From positions 1 to 62,295 of the forward strand of contig JAAYVG010000019.1 of NCBI GenBank assembly GCA_012517285.1: a stretch of 62,295 nt of DNA, written 5' to 3'. Below are positions 41,787 to 48,507 of the stretch, piece by piece. Every line of letters starts with the position of its first letter. Position 1 is the stretch's first letter. Made by a program: the position numbers and the translations under genes. Below the pieces are notes generated by a model. That model did not search any database. It was not told where the DNA came from and worked only from the letters and a program-made list of their open reading frames with translations. This stretch comes from Elusimicrobiota bacterium. Its GTDB lineage: Bacteria > Elusimicrobiota > Elusimicrobia > Elusimicrobiales > UBA9959.

Positions 41787-42617
41787 ATGTTTAATAAAAT
41801 ATACGAGTTTAAAGCAGGAAATGATGGGATTTTAACAACAGAGATTAACAACACCAATTTATACACCGCTGGCGAGGATGATTATATAAGAATATGGGAT
41901 TTAAACAGCTACCAGAAATTAAAAGAGGTAGAGGCACATAGCAAGGATATATCATCAATAAAGCTTTCACCCGATAAAAATTCGCTTTTTTCTGCCTCAA
42001 ACGATGGTTTTATAAAGCAGTGGGATAATAATCTAAACCTTATATATGAGTATGAACCACATAGCTCAAATGTTAACACAATTGATTTCTTGAATGAAAA
42101 GGAATTTGTTTCAGCATCAGATGACTCAACAATGAGGATTTACAAAATAAGATCAAATGGATATAAAGAAATAAAGAGTAATGCAGGGGACATAAATGCA
42201 ATTAAAATAACAGATGATTATATATTTGCTGGTGGATCAAAATTAATAATATACAACAAAAAATTCAGAGAGATAAAAACAAATGATAACTACATCTATG
42301 GAATAAATCTTATAAAGGAGTTTGAAGATAAAATATACATATCAACATCAATGGAAAAGTATTTAGAGGTATGGGACAAAAAATCACTTAATCTTGAAAA
42401 AAGATTAAAGTTAAAGAGCTGGATAAATGATATGACATTTAAAAATGACAAAATATTTATAGCAAATGCAAACATAATATCAGTATTTGACAAAGACCTA
42501 AACCTCATAGAAGAAAATGAAAATCACAATGATGAGGTTTACTCTCTTCGGTTTTATGACAACAAACTAATAACCGCATCAAACGACTCATTCATGAGAA
42601 TTTGGAAAGTAAATTAG
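41787..42617 (+). CDS. WD40-repeat protein
   Basis: 276 residues, six to seven WD-type blades, each about 40 residues. YIRIWDLN, FIKQWDNN, TMRIYKIR, YLEVWDKK and FMRIWKVN close the blades; TAGEDD, SASNDG, SASDDS and TASNDS open them. No signal peptide and no other domain, so it is probably a cytoplasmic protein-interaction propeller. It stands alone, with its own promoter and an AAAGGAG ribosome-binding site. Partner unknown. Confidence 0.85.
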   Translation: MFNKIYEFKAGNDGILTTEINNTNLYTAGEDDYIRIWDLNSYQKLKEVEAHSKDISSIKLSPDKNSLFSASNDGFIKQWDNNLNLIYEYEPHSSNVNTIDFLNEKEFVSASDDSTMRIYKIRSNGYKEIKSNAGDINAIKITDDYIFAGGSKLIIYNKKFREIKTNDNYIYGINLIKEFEDKIYISTSMEKYLEVWDKKSLNLEKRLKLKSWINDMTFKNDKIFIANANIISVFDKDLNLIEENENHNDEVYSLRFYDNKLITASNDSFMRIWKVN

Positions 42618-42673
42618 TTAACAGTCTGTCTTAGATTGTTTGATTTAATATCAGTTTCTCTTTAGATATTAAG

Positions 42674-42696
42674 AATTCCTGTGCAAATTGCAACTT
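42674..42696. repeat. Left copy of a 23-bp direct repeat flanking the second DUF4143 gene
   Basis: AATTCCTGTGCAAATTGCAA plus CTT, repeated without change at 44192-44214. The copy at 44192 contains the promoter of the DUF4143 gene (TTGCAA, 17 bp, TATGAT on the minus strand). The pair brackets the gene and the tandem repeats next to it. Confidence 0.8.
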
Positions 42697-42709
42697 GAAG
42701 TTTCAAATT

Positions 42710-42870
42710 GCCCGCCTACGATAAACATATCAGCAAAACGACTGTGGCTATTCGCCACTTTACTGATATATCTTCGGCGGGCAGGCCCGACTACGATAAA
42801 CATATCAACAAAACGACTGTGGCTATTCGCCACTTTACTGATATATCTTCGGCGGGCAGGCCCGACATAC
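42710..42870. repeat. 75-bp tandem repeat with hairpin-forming units
   Basis: Two nearly identical 75-bp units (42710-42784 and 42785-42859) and the first bases of a third. Each starts with CCCGCCTACG or CCCGACTACG and ends CTTCGGCGGGCAG, so the CCCGCC and GGCGGG ends can pair; TATCAG/CTGATA and TGGC/GCCA pairs lie inside. Open frames of 60-99 codons here on both strands are a by-product of the repeat. Confidence 0.85.
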
Positions 42871-42938
42871 GAAGCAATTGCCACGCGTAGTCTGGACCGC
42901 CAGACGAAGCAATTGTCATGCGTAGTCTGGACCGCCAT
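42870..42938. repeat. 35-bp tandem repeat (CGAAGCAATTG...GTAGTCTGGACCGCC)
   Basis: Two copies with a 35-bp period, at 42870 and 42905. The CGAAGCAATTG and GCGTAGTCTGGACCGCC wording resembles intergenic repeats I recall from several environmental genomes. Together with the 75-bp repeat it fills most of the 392-bp gap after the WD40 gene. Confidence 0.75.
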
Positions 42939-43009
42939 ATCTATCCACTTTGGCGTAAGTAGGCTCAAAACAAAAGTATGAATAATTTTTTTTAAAGTTT
43001 AAGATAATT

Positions 43010-44176
43010 TTATAATCTATCTATCAAACTGTTAAGGCTGTTGAAAGAAAAAATGTCTGTATCAGTTCTGAACTGATTTTTTTCACCGGCATAAACAAGA
43101 GCTAACGATCTGACTTTTTTACTAAATATTTTTTTAAATTCTTTTAAGTTATAGAAATAATCGCTTGAAATTGTTTCCCCTGATTTTATTTCTACAGGGG
43201 TTAGCTCTGAACCATTTTCATATATAAGATCAACCTCAATATTATGCGAATCACGATAAAAATAAAGATTTGATGACTTTAGATTATTATATCTGTATTT
43301 TATAAATTCAGAAATAACAAGATTTTCAAAAAGAAAACCCCTCATAGGATCTCTAATAACCTGCTTTTTATTTTCAATTCCTAAAAGATATGAGGCAAGG
43401 CCAACATCATAAAAATAAAGCTTTGGTGATTTTATAATTCTTTTATTAATATTAGCAGAATACGGTGGTAAAAGAAAAATTATATAGCTTGCTTCAAGTA
43501 TGCTTATCCATTTTTTTACTGTAGTATGAGAAACACCGATATCATTTGAAATACTTATAAGATTTAATACATTACCTGTTCTACCAGCACAAATCTTTAA
43601 AAACTTTTGAAAAACAGACAGATCCTTTATATTTATCAGCATCCTCAAGTCTCTTTCTATATATGTGGATACATAACTACTATAAAAGCTCGATGGATCA
43701 AGGTTCTTATCATAAACTCTTGGATAAAAACCTTTTATTATTATTTCAAAAGGGTCAATCCTTTTCTTATATTTTCTTTTCACCTCTTTTAAACTGAATG
43801 GAAGCAATTTTACAACCAGACTTCTTCCGGCAAGTGACTGTGATATTTCATTCATCAGTTCAAACTGGGCACTTCCTGTAAGAACAAATCCTGAATTTTT
43901 TTTCTCATCCACAATAGACTGTATATAAGATAGCAGATGCGGAACTCTCTGGATTTCATCTATAATAACATTATTCCCAAACTGTTTTAAAAACCCACGT
44001 GGGTCATTCATAGCAAAATCTCTGTTATCAAGTTCTTCAAGGCTTACATATTTTTTATTCTTGAATATCTTTTTGCAAAGTGTTGTTTTTCCACTCTGCC
44101 TCGGGCCAGTGATTGTCAGCACTGGATACTTCTTTGAAAGCCTCATCAATTTTTCTTCAATATCTCTTTTTATCAT
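43010..44176 (-). CDS. DUF4143/AAA_14 ATPase (second copy)
   Basis: About 388 residues, intact. Walker A GPRQSGKTT, Walker B NVIIDEIQRVP, sensor LTGSAQFELM, then the helix-turn-helix ISISNDIGVSHTTVKKWISIL. The DUF4143 C-terminus has SPKLYFYDVGLASYL and the nuclease-like VDLIYENG...PVEIKSG (D...ExK). It resembles the third copy (59479-60711) more than the first. Such ATPases are common, strain-variable genes of unknown role. I start at the ATG at 44176, matching the family N-terminus; an upstream in-frame start adds 19 residues that run into the direct repeat. Flanked by 23-bp direct repeats. Confidence 0.85.
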   Translation of the reverse strand: MIKRDIEEKLMRLSKKYPVLTITGPRQSGKTTLCKKIFKNKKYVSLEELDNRDFAMNDPRGFLKQFGNNVIIDEIQRVPHLLSYIQSIVDEKKNSGFVLTGSAQFELMNEISQSLAGRSLVVKLLPFSLKEVKRKYKKRIDPFEIIIKGFYPRVYDKNLDPSSFYSSYVSTYIERDLRMLINIKDLSVFQKFLKICAGRTGNVLNLISISNDIGVSHTTVKKWISILEASYIIFLLPPYSANINKRIIKSPKLYFYDVGLASYLLGIENKKQVIRDPMRGFLFENLVISEFIKYRYNNLKSSNLYFYRDSHNIEVDLIYENGSELTPVEIKSGETISSDYFYNLKEFKKIFSKKVRSLALVYAGEKNQFRTDTDIFSFNSLNSLIDRL

Positions 44177-44191
44177 AAATAAATCATACAA

Positions 44192-44220
44192 AATTCCTGT
44201 GCAAATTGCAACTTCAACTT
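44192..44220 (-). promoter_or_regulatory. Promoter candidate inside the right 23-bp direct repeat
   Basis: On the minus strand, TTGCAA, a 17-bp spacer and TATGAT lead into the DUF4143 gene at 44176; the -10 box falls just outside the repeat toward the gene. The left copy at 42674-42696 has the -35 part only. Confidence 0.45.
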
Positions 44221-44283
44221 TCAATTTACACAATATCCCTCACTATAACTACTGGCAAGAAATTACAAAGCATGCATAAAAAG

Positions 44284-44541
44284 ACCAGATGAAAACAGAT
44301 TCATCAAGATGTAGACGGATTAAATACACTGATGAAGATAGATTAATTAGTTATTTAATTATCTAGATGAAGACGGATGCAATCAAGATGTAAACGGATT
44401 CATCGAGATGAAGACGGACTAATTGGTTGTTTAGTTATCTGGTGGTTTAGTTGTTTAGGAAGAAAAAGAAGATACTTATCTAGTTATTTCTTAACCTCAA
44501 TCTTAATCTTAACCTTAACCTGCAGTTTTTCAGTGACCCCT
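44284..44541. repeat. Composite repeat: 12-mer array, TTGGTTGTTTAG run and element right end
   Basis: The same modules and order as 35064-35227: GATGAAGACGGATTCATCAA-type 12-mers, TTGGTTGTTTAGTTATCTGG units, then TTAACCTCAATCTTAATC and CCTGCAGTTTTTCAGTGACC (44484-44541). No left end carrying GGGGTCACTGAAAAA is present. It occupies most of the gap between the DUF4143 gene and the glycosyltransferase. The remaining 44542-44652 shows nothing recognisable. Confidence 0.75.
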
Positions 44542-44652
44542 AAAACTTTATATATAAAAAGTTTATATAAAATTTAAAATAGTTTTCCTTCATTCTGACA
44601 CGATCGTATGGAATTTGAGAAGACTGAAGTAAAAATAACATGAACAAAAAAT

Positions 44653-45744
44653 TTAGTAGTGATTGTTAACTCCCATTATGATACTGAGAAATTCCTTTGA
44701 TATCTCATCCCAGTAATAATGTGATATGCCGTTTTTTATCTGAGGCAAATGAGCAATCTGATTATTATAAAGATATTTAAGTTTTTTTACACAATCATCA
44801 ATATCTGGCATTGCTATATATTGTTTATAATCTGTTTTTTCATATAAATCAGAATCTGTTTCAATGATACTGTGATTTATAAAAATTGAATTATTCTCAT
44901 CAAGGAAATCCGTTTGTCCACTATAATCAAGACATATATCCCATCTTCCTAAGGCAATAGCCTCTAAAAAACACAATCCGAATGACTCCGCTTTCGTCAA
45001 TGAAAAATATATATCGGAGTTCCTGTAAAGATCCCCCATACCCTTCTCAGATAATTTTTTATCAATTACAACAAGTCTTTTACCAAAAAGATTAGAATAG
45101 TATGAAATCATTTTTTTAAATTCAGGAATCTCAAAAGGTTTTGAATTATCTGTATTGTATGAAAGTTTGAGTGTAAGTTTTACATCATCCCTGTTTTTAA
45201 ATGCAGCATAAAAAGCCTTTAACAGAATATCAACCCCCTCCCTTTTCTGAGGACTTGCAACACATAAGAAGCTTCTCACCCTGTTTATCATCCTACCATC
45301 AAAGTAGTAATAATCAGGGTTTATACCGTATCTTAAAATCCTTAATTTTTTTTCATCAACCCCAGACCTAAGGAAAACATCATATGTAAAATGAGAAGGA
45401 ACAAAGACGAGATTCAGATACTTATTTATGTTTTCAACCCAGAGTTCAGGAAGTTGTGTAAACTCATAAACAAGAAATCCTATCTTTGTAATATTATCAG
45501 GAAGGTATTTGTAATTTATCGGATGTTCAAATGTAAAGACGATATCCCCAACAAACTTATTGCTAAATTTAAGCCTTTCCTCGTTATAAAGTTTAAAATT
45601 ATTATCATACAGAAAACCCTTTCTTTCATATATATTTATATCCACGCCATTTTTTAAAAGTGAATTTATTAATTCTCTTGAAATCTTTGACCAACTTGAT
45701 ATGCTTCTCACAATCCCAAAATATGTTATCTTAATATTATGCAT
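44653..45744 (-). CDS. GT4-family glycosyltransferase
   Basis: 363 residues, GT-B fold. The N-terminal domain has IGFLVYEFTQLPELWVE and VFVPSHFTYDVFL. The C-terminal donor domain has FLCVASPQKREGVDILLKAF and the EX7E motif in KAESFGLCFLEAIALGR. Sugar and acceptor are unknown; envelope or lipopolysaccharide glycans are likely. Its start codon at 45742-45744 lies in a 22-bp palindrome centred on ATGCAT, abutting the start of the radical SAM fragment at 45739. The first nine codons are duplicated at 51418-51444, beyond the nickel island. Confidence 0.85.
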   Translation of the reverse strand: MHNIKITYFGIVRSISSWSKISRELINSLLKNGVDINIYERKGFLYDNNFKLYNEERLKFSNKFVGDIVFTFEHPINYKYLPDNITKIGFLVYEFTQLPELWVENINKYLNLVFVPSHFTYDVFLRSGVDEKKLRILRYGINPDYYYFDGRMINRVRSFLCVASPQKREGVDILLKAFYAAFKNRDDVKLTLKLSYNTDNSKPFEIPEFKKMISYYSNLFGKRLVVIDKKLSEKGMGDLYRNSDIYFSLTKAESFGLCFLEAIALGRWDICLDYSGQTDFLDENNSIFINHSIIETDSDLYEKTDYKQYIAMPDIDDCVKKLKYLYNNQIAHLPQIKNGISHYYWDEISKEFLSIIMGVNNHY

Positions 45745-45809
45745 AATATTAATATACCAAAAAGAGCAATAATTGAAACAAAATACACACGCAATCTAAG
45801 ATGTAAAAG
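45718..45809. repeat. Left copy of the 92-bp direct repeat flanking the nickel island
   Basis: This copy matches 51418-51509 at 87 of 92 positions, offset exactly 5700 bp. It holds the first nine codons of the glycosyltransferase (minus) and the first 23 or so codons of the radical SAM gene (plus). Differences are at 45759, 45771, 45781, 45789 and 45790. Confidence 0.95.
45739..45809 (+). pseudogene. Decayed 5' fragment of the radical SAM gene
   Basis: Matches codons 1-23 of the radical SAM gene at 51439. Of the five base changes, three are silent, one changes Glu to Lys and one changes the first cluster cysteine (TGC) to Arg (CGC). Homology stops at 45809, where island sequence begins. It is a leftover of the insertion. 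Confidence 0.9.
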
Positions 45810-45843
45810 ATCCCGCTTCTGAAAGTTCTTTTTAATAACCTGT

Positions 45844-45860
45844 CCAACCTACGAAGTTGG
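45844..45860. repeat. REP-like hairpin, CCAAC stem
   Basis: CCAACCTACGAAGTTGG, with CCAAC/GTTGG arms and the CTACG core shared with the hairpins at 58-62 kb. It lies 35 bp inside the left end of the island. The preceding TAATAACCTGT also precedes the copy at 51292. Confidence 0.8.
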
Positions 45861-45888
45861 AAATATTTGGGTTGATAAAACATATAAC

Positions 45889-45915
45889 CAGAAGTAACCT
45901 CGTAGGTTACTTCTG
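45889..45915. repeat. REP-like hairpin after the DUF2117 gene
   Basis: CAGAAGTAACC and GGTTACTTCTG arms (11 bp) with loop TCGTA. It lies 5 bp past the DUF2117 stop codon, so it may also serve as an mRNA 3' end. Orientation is opposite to 45844. Confidence 0.85.
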
Positions 45916-45920
45916 ATTTT

Positions 45921-46970
45921 TTAGAACTCTTTAAAGGAAAGTATTCTTGTAGATAAAAAATTTAGAATTTTTTTCTTTACTTCGTTAAAAGGGGCGGTAG
46001 TCCTTTTCCTGCCAAAGAATATTTTTTTCAATACACGAAGCCCTTCCTTATCATCGGCTTTTACCCTAAGAACAACTGACCCGATAGCAAAACCACCTTT
46101 ATGCAAACCATCCCCATCTCCATCTGTTATACCTATAACAGGAATATTGAATCGTCTAAGTATATCTCCAGCTATGGCTGTAGTATCATCGCCTACAGTA
46201 ACAGCACCGGCAGAATTAGCGGCAAGTTCATAGATATACATCCCAGCATGATCTATAAACACAACACCATTTCCAAAAGAATGTTCTTGACGAACTGAGA
46301 TCCTCTGCTTACGCAACATGGATGTGGATGCTATTTTGGCTGTTTTTATGTCAACTCCACCCAACCTCTCCAACTTTTCAAGCCCATGCTTTTTTATTTT
46401 AACTCCATGCACTTGTTTAATTGAACGCCCATCGGTATAAAAGACTATTTCTCTGCCCAATGAGCGTCCGATCACTATGCCATTAACGAGTACAAATTCA
46501 TCCTTCTTTGCTGTGGTCATACGACGACAGAGTAAATTACCCTCTTTAAATATGTTCATTTCAACTTCTGGGACAGAGACCTCATTAAAACCGAGATTTT
46601 GCAGCGATGTGGAGATGGTTGATGGGCAAAAACCAGAAAGAATTCCATAGACTGGTCCTGAACACTCAGCAAAAATAACAGGTATATCGACAGCAGCTCT
46701 GTTTGCTACCATTCTGCCAAAAACTAGACCAGATATCTGATCTTTTCCCTTCGTTGCTATCAGCACTGATGAACAGGATGATGCAAGAATCTTAAGACAT
46801 TTAGATGGTTGTTCTCCCGGGCTTTCCACATTTTTTATTTTAGAGTCAAAAAGAGATGTGCGAGACATTGTTCCAGCCAGCATAAAACGTCCATCAGGAA
46901 AGGCATTAATCAAACGTAATGCCCATCCACTATCAAAAACTTCTGGTCCGTGAAAAAGAATTCCTATCAT
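45921..46970 (-). CDS. DUF2117 family protein
   Basis: 349 residues. GILFHGPEVFDSGWALRLI at the N-terminus, GTMSRTSLFDS, and GDDTTAIAGDILRRFNIPVI plus GITDGDGDG in the C-terminal half are hallmarks of DUF2117. This family is known to me mainly from methanogens and other nickel-using anaerobes; its function is unknown. The acidic glycine-rich GITDGDGDG and SGPVYGILSGF segments suggest nucleotide or metal binding, which is inference. I start at ATG 46970 because it overlaps the upstream stop as ATGA; an in-frame start at 47015 lacks family similarity. It ends the nikR operon. Base composition is less AT-rich than in flanking genes. Confidence 0.75.
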   Translation of the reverse strand: MIGILFHGPEVFDSGWALRLINAFPDGRFMLAGTMSRTSLFDSKIKNVESPGEQPSKCLKILASSCSSVLIATKGKDQISGLVFGRMVANRAAVDIPVIFAECSGPVYGILSGFCPSTISTSLQNLGFNEVSVPEVEMNIFKEGNLLCRRMTTAKKDEFVLVNGIVIGRSLGREIVFYTDGRSIKQVHGVKIKKHGLEKLERLGGVDIKTAKIASTSMLRKQRISVRQEHSFGNGVVFIDHAGMYIYELAANSAGAVTVGDDTTAIAGDILRRFNIPVIGITDGDGDGLHKGGFAIGSVVLRVKADDKEGLRVLKKIFFGRKRTTAPFNEVKKKILNFLSTRILSFKEF

Positions 46971-47524
46971 TTGGATATATACTCCATATAAAGCGCAGCT
47001 CTTCGACGGCTCCATGCCTCGTCTGCTTTATTTTTTTGCCCTGCCCAATAATCGGCATTCTTTAGCCACAGTTCAGCAGGTCTTTGATAATTTGATATAT
47101 CTTTACCAGCCGCTCTCATAAGTTCAGCAGCATGTTCTGCTGAGTCCGCAGCAAGAAAGAACATTGAACGGCTTTCACAGAAATCAGCCATCTTTATATA
47201 AACTTTTGATGCAGAAAGAAATTTTTTTCTACGTTCCAACAGAGAGGCCATGCGAGAAACCAGAAAAATAGCTGATTCAACCAGTCCACCCTTTATACAC
47301 GCTTCAAATCCTTTTCTATAAGTTTTTAAGGCAATAGATGGATTTGTTTTTTCTATCGCTATCCCTGCATTAAGAAAACCAGAGGCAGATAAAGCATAAC
47401 TCCCTTTTAATAATTTGAATTCTGCATATTTTAACCAAGTAGAAAAAGAATTTTTCCTTCTAGCATGTGACTCAGATATTCTACCTTCTATATAGCTATC
47501 TTTTTCTTCTAAACATTTTTTCAT
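46967..47524 (-). CDS. Helical-repeat (TPR/SNAP-like) protein
   Basis: 185 residues, no Cys cluster, no signal peptide or TM. Repeated helix pairs with the TPR alternation: LKYAEFKLLKGSYALSASGF, ALKTYRKGFEACIKGGLVES, AIFLVSRMASLLERRKKFLS, ASKVYIKMADFCESRSMFFL and DSAEHAAELMRAAGKDI. The layout resembles SNAP-like tetratricopeptide proteins. A very strong AAGGAGG ribosome-binding site precedes the ATG. It is coupled to the DUF2117 gene by an ATGA overlap, so the two probably work as a pair. Role unknown. Confidence 0.65.
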   Translation of the reverse strand: MKKCLEEKDSYIEGRISESHARRKNSFSTWLKYAEFKLLKGSYALSASGFLNAGIAIEKTNPSIALKTYRKGFEACIKGGLVESAIFLVSRMASLLERRKKFLSASKVYIKMADFCESRSMFFLAADSAEHAAELMRAAGKDISNYQRPAELWLKNADYWAGQKNKADEAWSRRRAALYMEYISK

Positions 47525-47547
47525 ATTTCCTCCTTATTGAATATTAG

Positions 47548-48501
47548 TTAACAAATAAAAAATGATGTCACAAACAATACAATGCCATAGGCCAGTGTTC
47601 GAGAAAGCAATGATACACCGATTATCACTGCTCCATCAGATGCCCCAAAAATTCCACAATAGTAAGGTATGGTATAACGTAAACTGGTAAGCGTAGAAAT
47701 AAAAGCCCCAGCAAATAAAGCAAAAGATAGTTCAGATCCAGAAACTGTTCCAGAAGCCAGCAAACCACCAGCCACAGTGTAAGCTCCGGCTGGACTTAAA
47801 AGACGGGAAGCAACGACAGGCATGACCAAAGGATTTAAGGGTAGGTAAGCAGTTATAAAAGAAAGATAATTAGCTGCTTTGTCAAAGAAACCCGCTGCTA
47901 TAAGATAATAAACGAGATATGCCACAGGTATCATAGTACGCAAGGTTTTAAGTATCACCTTAACAGAAGGATTAATAACAAGACGGGAAGCAGCCCAAAA
48001 AGACTCACTTTGCCTATTGTTAACACTTGCAGTAAATGTCTTTGGTTTATCAAAGATTATTCGTCCTACCAAAAGCATGATAGTAGCTTTAAGTCCGCAA
48101 GCAACAAGAAGAAGACCATAGTAAACCACTCCATAGATACCAAGCACAGGCACAGCTAAGGGCAAAATACTCTTGCCAGTAGCTATCTCACCCGGCAGAT
48201 TATTGACTATAGCAGCAATAGTAAGCTCACACCGATTTAAATTTCCACGGGCTCGCAGATCCGCTAACATTGAATGTCCTGCAGTAGGTGAAACTATGCT
48301 GGTTATAAAAGACGCTCCACAGTTTGGATTGAGATTGCCTAAACGCATAAGTGGAACGGCTATTCGATCTAAATACCAAAGCCATCCCATTTTTTCCAGC
48401 AAATGTGCGAGATAAACTGAGACTGCAAAAATAGGGACTATTCTAACAAGAAAGAGTGATCCGTCAACAAAGGCCCTGTATAATTGAGTATTAAATTCCA
48501 T
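47548..48501 (-). CDS. Gate-domain (nucleoside-recognition) membrane protein, candidate nickel permease
   Basis: 317 residues, about eight to nine TM segments. Two similar halves are visible: CGASFITSIVSPTAGHSMLA in the first and SRLLSPAGAYTVAGGLLASG in the second, each with an S-P-x-A-G-type break inside a membrane segment. This is the Gate (nucleoside-recognition) domain arrangement, the same domain that forms the membrane half of the iron transporter FeoB. Conserved-looking cysteines sit in NPNCGAS and YYCGIFG. No GTPase domain is attached. Its position between a NikR-adjacent TonB receptor and the DUF2117 pair makes nickel uptake across the inner membrane a reasonable hypothesis. AGGA precedes the ATG, 6 nt past the receptor stop. 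Confidence 0.7.
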   Translation of the reverse strand: MEFNTQLYRAFVDGSLFLVRIVPIFAVSVYLAHLLEKMGWLWYLDRIAVPLMRLGNLNPNCGASFITSIVSPTAGHSMLADLRARGNLNRCELTIAAIVNNLPGEIATGKSILPLAVPVLGIYGVVYYGLLLVACGLKATIMLLVGRIIFDKPKTFTASVNNRQSESFWAASRLVINPSVKVILKTLRTMIPVAYLVYYLIAAGFFDKAANYLSFITAYLPLNPLVMPVVASRLLSPAGAYTVAGGLLASGTVSGSELSFALFAGAFISTLTSLRYTIPYYCGIFGASDGAVIIGVSLLSRTLAYGIVLFVTSFFIC

Positions 48502-48507
48502 ATATTC

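Noticed and set aside
42669-42981. Open frames of 60-99 codons on both strands with repeated YDKHIS and RRYISK segments
   Set aside because: They are products of the 75-bp tandem repeat read in several frames, with no ribosome-binding site and no family similarity.
46970-47015. Longer start for the DUF2117 protein (MEPSKSCALYG...)
   Set aside because: The extra 15 residues lie within the upstream gene and lack family similarity; the ATGA overlap at 46970 is the natural coupled start.
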